Assembly (NCBI GenBank): GCA_964637445.1
Contig: CAZWWS010000001.1
Coordinates: 1-64,000, forward strand
From: M3 sp964637445
Lineage (GTDB): Bacteria > Bacteroidota > Bacteroidia > Bacteroidales > Muribaculaceae
Direction of reading: 5' to 3'
DNA: 64,000 nucleotides
A model generated the notes under the pieces. The model was not told where the DNA came from. It did not search any database and saw nothing but the letters and a program-made list of their open reading frames with translations. Shown here piece by piece: positions 60,659 to 64,000 of this stretch (position 1 is the first letter of the stretch; each line of letters opens with the position of its first letter). The position numbers and the translations under genes were made by a program.

Positions 60659-62155
60659 ATGGCTTTTCCTATTATTTCGGCTCAACAAGCTGCCGAGTTG
60701 ATAAAGAATGGTGACAACGTAGGATTTTCAGGTTTCACCGCCTCCGGTACTCCGAAGGTCGTGACCGAAGCCCTCGCTGAGAAAGCAGTGAAAGAACATG
60801 AAGCAGGTCGTGAATTTAAGATCAATATTTTCACCGGCGCTTCTACCAACGACCATGTCGATGGGGCTTTGGCTCGTGCCAACGCGATCAATATCCGCAC
60901 TCCCTATCAAAGCTGCCCCGACCTTCGCAAGCGTCTCAACGCTCACGATGCTCATTATTTCGACCTCCATCTCTCTGAGCTCGCTCAGAAGATGCGCTAC
61001 GGCACTTTTGGCAAGATCAATGTGGCTATCATCGAAGCTGCCGACATCACCGACGATGGCGAAATTCTTCTCGGAACAGGTATGGGTATCGCTCCCACCA
61101 TTGCGAAGATGGCCGATATTATTATCGTAGAGCTCAACGAAGCAATCCCTATGTCTATTCGCGGATTGCACGACGTCTATATGCCTCTCGACCCACCTTA
61201 TCGTCGCGAGATCCCTATCTACAAGCCGAGCGACCGCATCGGTTCTACTGTTTTGAAAGTTGATCCCAAGAAAGTAGTAGGGATTGTGAAGTCAAACTCT
61301 ACCGATGGAGTCAAAGGCTTTGCTGCGCTCGACGAGACCACAATGCAAATCGGTGCCAACGTGTGCAACTTTATCCTTTCGCAACTCCATACCGGTGCGC
61401 TCCCTAAAGAGTTCCTTCCAATGCAGAGCGGTGTGGGCAATATTGCAAATGCAGTTCTTTTCGGCATTGGTGAAAGCAAAGAGTTTCCCACATTTGAGAT
61501 GTACACCGAGGTGATACAAGATGCGGTGGTCGATTTGATGGAGAAGGGCAAATGTCGCTTCGGTAGCACATGCTCGCTGACATTGTCTGACGACAAGATG
61601 CACGAGGTATTCTCAAATATGGATTTTTTCCACGACAAGTTTGTGATTCGTCCCGGCGAAATTTCCAACAGCCCCGAAATCATACGCCGTCTCGGCCTCA
61701 TCACGATGAACACTGCGCTCGAAGCCGACATTTTCGGTAACATCAATTCTACCCACGTCGTAGGAACGAAGATGATGAATGGTATCGGCGGGTCGGGCGA
61801 CTTTACTCGCAATGCTTACCTCTCTATCTTCTCATGCCCCTCAATCCAAAAGGGCGGTTTGATCTCGACAATCGTACCGATGGTGTCGCACATGGATCAC
61901 AGCGAACATTCTGTCGACGTGCTTATCACTGACCAAGGAGTTGCCGACCTTCGCGGAAAAGACCCTGTACAACGCGCTGAGAGCATCATCGAAAACTGCG
62001 TCAACCCGATGTATAAAGAGCTCCTTTGGGACTACTTGCGCATGGGCAAGGGCGGTCAAACACCACACTCGCTCAGCGCCGCATTCGCATTCCACACCGA
62101 GTTTGCCGAATCGGGCGATATGAGCAAAGTCGACTGGGCTAAATACTCAAAATAA
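60659..62155 (+). CDS. Acetyl-CoA hydrolase/transferase family (acetate:succinate CoA-transferase-like)
   Basis: 498 residues of the Cat1/AarC-like group. It swaps CoA between acetyl-, succinyl- and possibly propionyl-CoA, linking acetate production to the succinate pathway. The catalytic glutamate is expected at E284 in MYTEVIQDAVVDL. Other conserved parts: FSGFTASGTPK near residue 20, GVGNIANAVLFGIGES, and GIGGSGDFTRNAYLSIFSCP. Cytoplasmic. The codon use is markedly C-ending and G+C-rich (CTC, ATC, GCC, CGC) compared with the window, as expected of a highly expressed gene. Hydrolase versus transferase activity is not separable by eye. Confidence 0.9.
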   Translation: MAFPIISAQQAAELIKNGDNVGFSGFTASGTPKVVTEALAEKAVKEHEAGREFKINIFTGASTNDHVDGALARANAINIRTPYQSCPDLRKRLNAHDAHYFDLHLSELAQKMRYGTFGKINVAIIEAADITDDGEILLGTGMGIAPTIAKMADIIIVELNEAIPMSIRGLHDVYMPLDPPYRREIPIYKPSDRIGSTVLKVDPKKVVGIVKSNSTDGVKGFAALDETTMQIGANVCNFILSQLHTGALPKEFLPMQSGVGNIANAVLFGIGESKEFPTFEMYTEVIQDAVVDLMEKGKCRFGSTCSLTLSDDKMHEVFSNMDFFHDKFVIRPGEISNSPEIIRRLGLITMNTALEADIFGNINSTHVVGTKMMNGIGGSGDFTRNAYLSIFSCPSIQKGGLISTIVPMVSHMDHSEHSVDVLITDQGVADLRGKDPVQRAESIIENCVNPMYKELLWDYLRMGKGGQTPHSLSAAFAFHTEFAESGDMSKVDWAKYSK

Positions 62156-62177
62156 TCCTCATCCCCCTAGAAACCAA

Positions 62178-62207
62178 ACAAGCGAGCCAACTCTCCGGCT
62201 CGCTTGT
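62178..62207. terminator. Hairpin after the CoA-transferase gene
   Basis: An 11-bp perfect stem (ACAAGCGAGCC 62178-62188 with GGCTCGCTTGT 62197-62207, 8-nt loop) 22 bp after the stop. The following T-run is weak (CGTATATTT). It lies between convergent genes and may serve both. Confidence 0.7.
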
Positions 62208-62214
62208 CGTATAT

Positions 62215-62631
62215 TTACATGTTAAGGTTGTAAAAGTAAATTCCGGAATTCCTCTCGAACTCCGGAATTCCTAATAATTTTGCAATTTGAGCAATATCTT
62301 TTGAATAAGTCCATCTCGAAAGTCCTTTGTGCCAAATGAGATTTGATGGTGTCAATGTATCATTTTGAGAGTTGAAATGTGGAATATGGTGATGGTTGAG
62401 CGAAATCGACAATTCAGACTCTCGTTTGAACTTAGCGAGTTGCTCGGCCGAGTTGTCGAGAGTGGTTTTGATGATGAAATATTTGCCGGTTTTTTTGATG
62501 TGATAGAGCCACGCATGCGATGTAGAGCGAAGAAGCACCGGGTCGCTGTAGCTGCCGCTAAAATCTATTTCGATTGCTTCTGCCGAGCCGGAGAAGCCGC
62601 ATCCGAACGCAATAGCTATGTCGTGGGGCAA
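62215..62631 (-). pseudogene. Protein-kinase N-lobe fragment, no ATG and no C-lobe
   Basis: The frame 62215-62631 (138 residues, TTG as first possible start) reads like a kinase N-lobe: beta strands with HAWLYHIKKTGKYFIIKTTL (beta-3 lysine in IIKTT) and an alpha-C-like helix FKRESELSISLNHHHI with its glutamate. The catalytic loop (HRD), DFG and the rest of the C-lobe are absent; the last 50 residues have no kinase resemblance. No ATG occurs at the start, and upstream in the same frame comes the TAA stop of the DUF6377 gene only ten codons away. This looks like a decayed kinase gene; a short functional protein starting at TTG cannot be excluded. Confidence 0.5.
62242..62271. repeat. Direct repeat of TCCGGAATTCC
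   Basis: Two exact 11-bp copies at 62242-62252 and 62261-62271, 8 bp apart, near the 3' end of the kinase fragment. Each contains the palindrome GGAATTCC. No function evident. Confidence 0.4.
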
Positions 62632-62658
62632 CGAAATGGGTTGACTACGCTCGACGTG

Positions 62659-64000
62659 TTAGGCGAGTGAACTGATGGTCATGATACGCTCTTCAAAGTC
62701 ATCGCGATAGAGTGATTGATTTTTGATACGCGACCGATAGGTGTAGATAGTCGACACTGAGCAGCGGAGGAAGTTGGCTATCTTCGTGCAATCATTGATG
62801 CCAAGACGTACCAAGGCATACATACGAAGCTCGGTGTTGAGCTTCTCGGTAGGTTTGGGTATTATGCGCTTCTCTTCGGTAAACATACTATTGACCGACT
62901 CTACAAACGTAGGGAATATGCTTAAGAATGATTCATCGAAGTTACGATAAAATTCGGTGTATGAGTCATCGATAAATTGTTTTGATTTTAGCGTTCGCGT
63001 CACCTCATCAATCTTACCGGTCATTGCTTTGCGGTTGAGCATCTTGCGGTAGGAGTCCATCTCGGAAATGTAGGTTGAGCACAGTTCGATGAATCGACCG
63101 ATATATTCCTCTTTGATGCAATTTGATTCGCGAAGCGATGTGCACATCTCCTGTTGCTGACGATTGACCGTGAGCAACTCCTCATTAAGCTTGTTGAGTT
63201 CGGCGTTTATCTCTTTCATTTTGTCGTGTGCGCGCGACACTCGTTTCATTTGTCGGAAAATGAGATATATCGCAACTACAAGAAAAACCGATAGAATGCT
63301 GATTACAAATAGATAAGTCTTTACTTTGCGATGCTGTATGTCTTGAATCTCTTGGTGGGCTTCGTCGATCATAGGGAGCATACGTGTGGATTGCATATTG
63401 CGCATTCTTCCGTTGAAGAATGTTGCGTCGGCAAGACTTTTCTTTACATATCTGTTCGCACGAGCCAAGTCTCCTGATTCATACAGCATTTCGGCTATTT
63501 GTCGCAGGGCGGTGTTCTCTTTAGTGACGCTTTTGATGTCGGCAATTGCGCTTCTAATGAGCCAAGCCATCCGTTCATTAGTGTTGTTCTCTAACTCGAA
63601 TGCGTAAGATAACGTGGAGCACACTACGGCATATTCGCGCGAATTGTCCGGAATGCTGTCGGCATAGTTTTGAAGTAGAATTTTCGCCTTTGATAGTTGC
63701 CCTTGTTGTATAAACCCTTGTGTCGTAGTAATCAATTGGTTGAATGTGCTTGGCTGTAGGAGAGCCATAGACGAATCACGATACACTTTCACCTTGTTGA
63801 GGTATTGTGGAGTGTACTCATCATCGTGAGAATACTCTGACAGATAGAGATACGTGTTTTCGATGGTTTTATAGTATTCGGTCAGCTGCTCCTTCGTTAA
63901 TGTGGAGCGGTCGATAGCTCTGATTTGGACAATGCTCTCGGTGAATAATCCGGATCGAGATAGAATACGCACTTTTTTTATTTGTGCATAGTTAATCCAA
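62659..64000 (-). CDS. DUF6377-type TPR membrane regulator (start lies beyond right edge)
   Basis: At least 447 residues; the frame stays open through the right edge. A GTG at 63972 could be taken as a start but has no signal peptide, and in-frame sequence upstream (INYAQIKK) continues. Aligned with the paralogue at 35553, about 80-130 N-terminal residues are missing. Visible: TPR-like helices, a membrane segment (VKTYLFVISILSVFLVVAIY, about 225-245 of the visible part), a long coiled coil (KMKEINAELNKLNEELLTVN), and a C-terminal helix-turn-helix-like region (IANFLRCSVSTIYTYRSRIK). Same architecture as the 35553 gene. Target genes unknown; the kinase fragment follows 28 bp downstream. Confidence 0.82.
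   Translation of the reverse strand, partial: WINYAQIKKVRILSRSGLFTESIVQIRAIDRSTLTKEQLTEYYKTIENTYLYLSEYSHDDEYTPQYLNKVKVYRDSSMALLQPSTFNQLITTTQGFIQQGQLSKAKILLQNYADSIPDNSREYAVVCSTLSYAFELENNTNERMAWLIRSAIADIKSVTKENTALRQIAEMLYESGDLARANRYVKKSLADATFFNGRMRNMQSTRMLPMIDEAHQEIQDIQHRKVKTYLFVISILSVFLVVAIYLIFRQMKRVSRAHDKMKEINAELNKLNEELLTVNRQQQEMCTSLRESNCIKEEYIGRFIELCSTYISEMDSYRKMLNRKAMTGKIDEVTRTLKSKQFIDDSYTEFYRNFDESFLSIFPTFVESVNSMFTEEKRIIPKPTEKLNTELRMYALVRLGINDCTKIANFLRCSVSTIYTYRSRIKNQSLYRDDFEERIMTISSLA

Noticed and set aside
63970..63972. GTG at 63972 as the true start of the right-edge DUF6377 gene
   Set aside because: The frame is open upstream to the window edge and the paralogue has a longer N-terminus with a signal sequence.
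1..64000. CRISPR array, prophage, insertion sequence or integrative element
   Set aside because: No regularly spaced repeats, cas, integrase, transposase, relaxase or phage structural genes were seen; topB alone is not enough.

Overview
This window looks like a chromosomal segment of an anaerobic, gut-type Bacteroidales bacterium (phylum Bacteroidota), possibly near the Muribaculaceae or Bacteroidaceae; the family placement is inference. The evidence is the gene content (TonB receptor with DUF4876/DUF6850/DUF4857 partners, two DUF6377 regulators, a DUF4270 lipoprotein, an OstA-like protein, a Rho factor with a large low-complexity insert), repeated -7 boxes of the Bacteroidota form TAnnTTTG, often with TTTG about 19-20 bases upstream, and scarce Shine-Dalgarno sequences. 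No phage, insertion sequence, CRISPR array, rRNA or resistance gene was seen.

Layout. 1-6749 is mostly minus strand: the N-terminal part of methylmalonyl-CoA mutase small subunit, a Cys-rich membrane peptide, a Nudix hydrolase, topoisomerase III, MazG and a DsbD-type thiol reductase. 6986-9318 is plus strand: an orphan glycogen-synthase N-domain protein, a DUF4270 lipoprotein and tRNA-Thr(CGT) with its terminator. 9427-15203 (minus) holds a CBS-containing ClC transporter, a polyprenyl glycosylphosphotransferase, a threonylcarbamoyl-AMP synthase and a biotin-dependent carboxyltransferase. 15862-25315 (plus) holds guaB and then an envelope-biogenesis run: three SurA/PpiC-like proteins, an OstA-like protein and mutL. 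25900-27638 has a polyprenyl synthetase and TatD. 27635-35446 (minus) has a BamA-like barrel, FtsH, RsfS, an FtsX-type permease, an aminotransferase and a MATE exporter.

35553-46575 is the main accessory region: a DUF6377 sensor/regulator, a small candidate transcript, a perfect palindrome at the promoter of a TonB receptor, and a tightly packed six-gene cassette (TonB receptor, DUF4876 lipoprotein, DUF6850 barrel, ABC ATPase, ABC permease, DUF4857 protein) that may be an envelope-spanning transport machine. An OB-fold-like lipoprotein follows it.

46655-50725: serine dehydratase is divergent from a GtrB-like glycosyltransferase and an A+T-rich DUF6056-type membrane protein. Between them lies a 19-bp inverted repeat, 144 bp apart, enclosing a promoter-like box that points away from the glycosyltransferase. 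This is the layout of a Bacteroidota invertible promoter, so phase-variable glycan decoration is a possibility.

50836-64000: an LptF/G permease and ribBA; then on the minus strand a YhcC-type radical SAM protein, aroC, ybaK, rho and miaB; then an acetate/succinate CoA-transferase-like gene, a broken protein-kinase N-lobe fragment, and a second DUF6377 gene that runs off the right edge. MutA, the biotin carboxyltransferase and the CoA transferase together fit a succinate/propionate/acetate fermenter.
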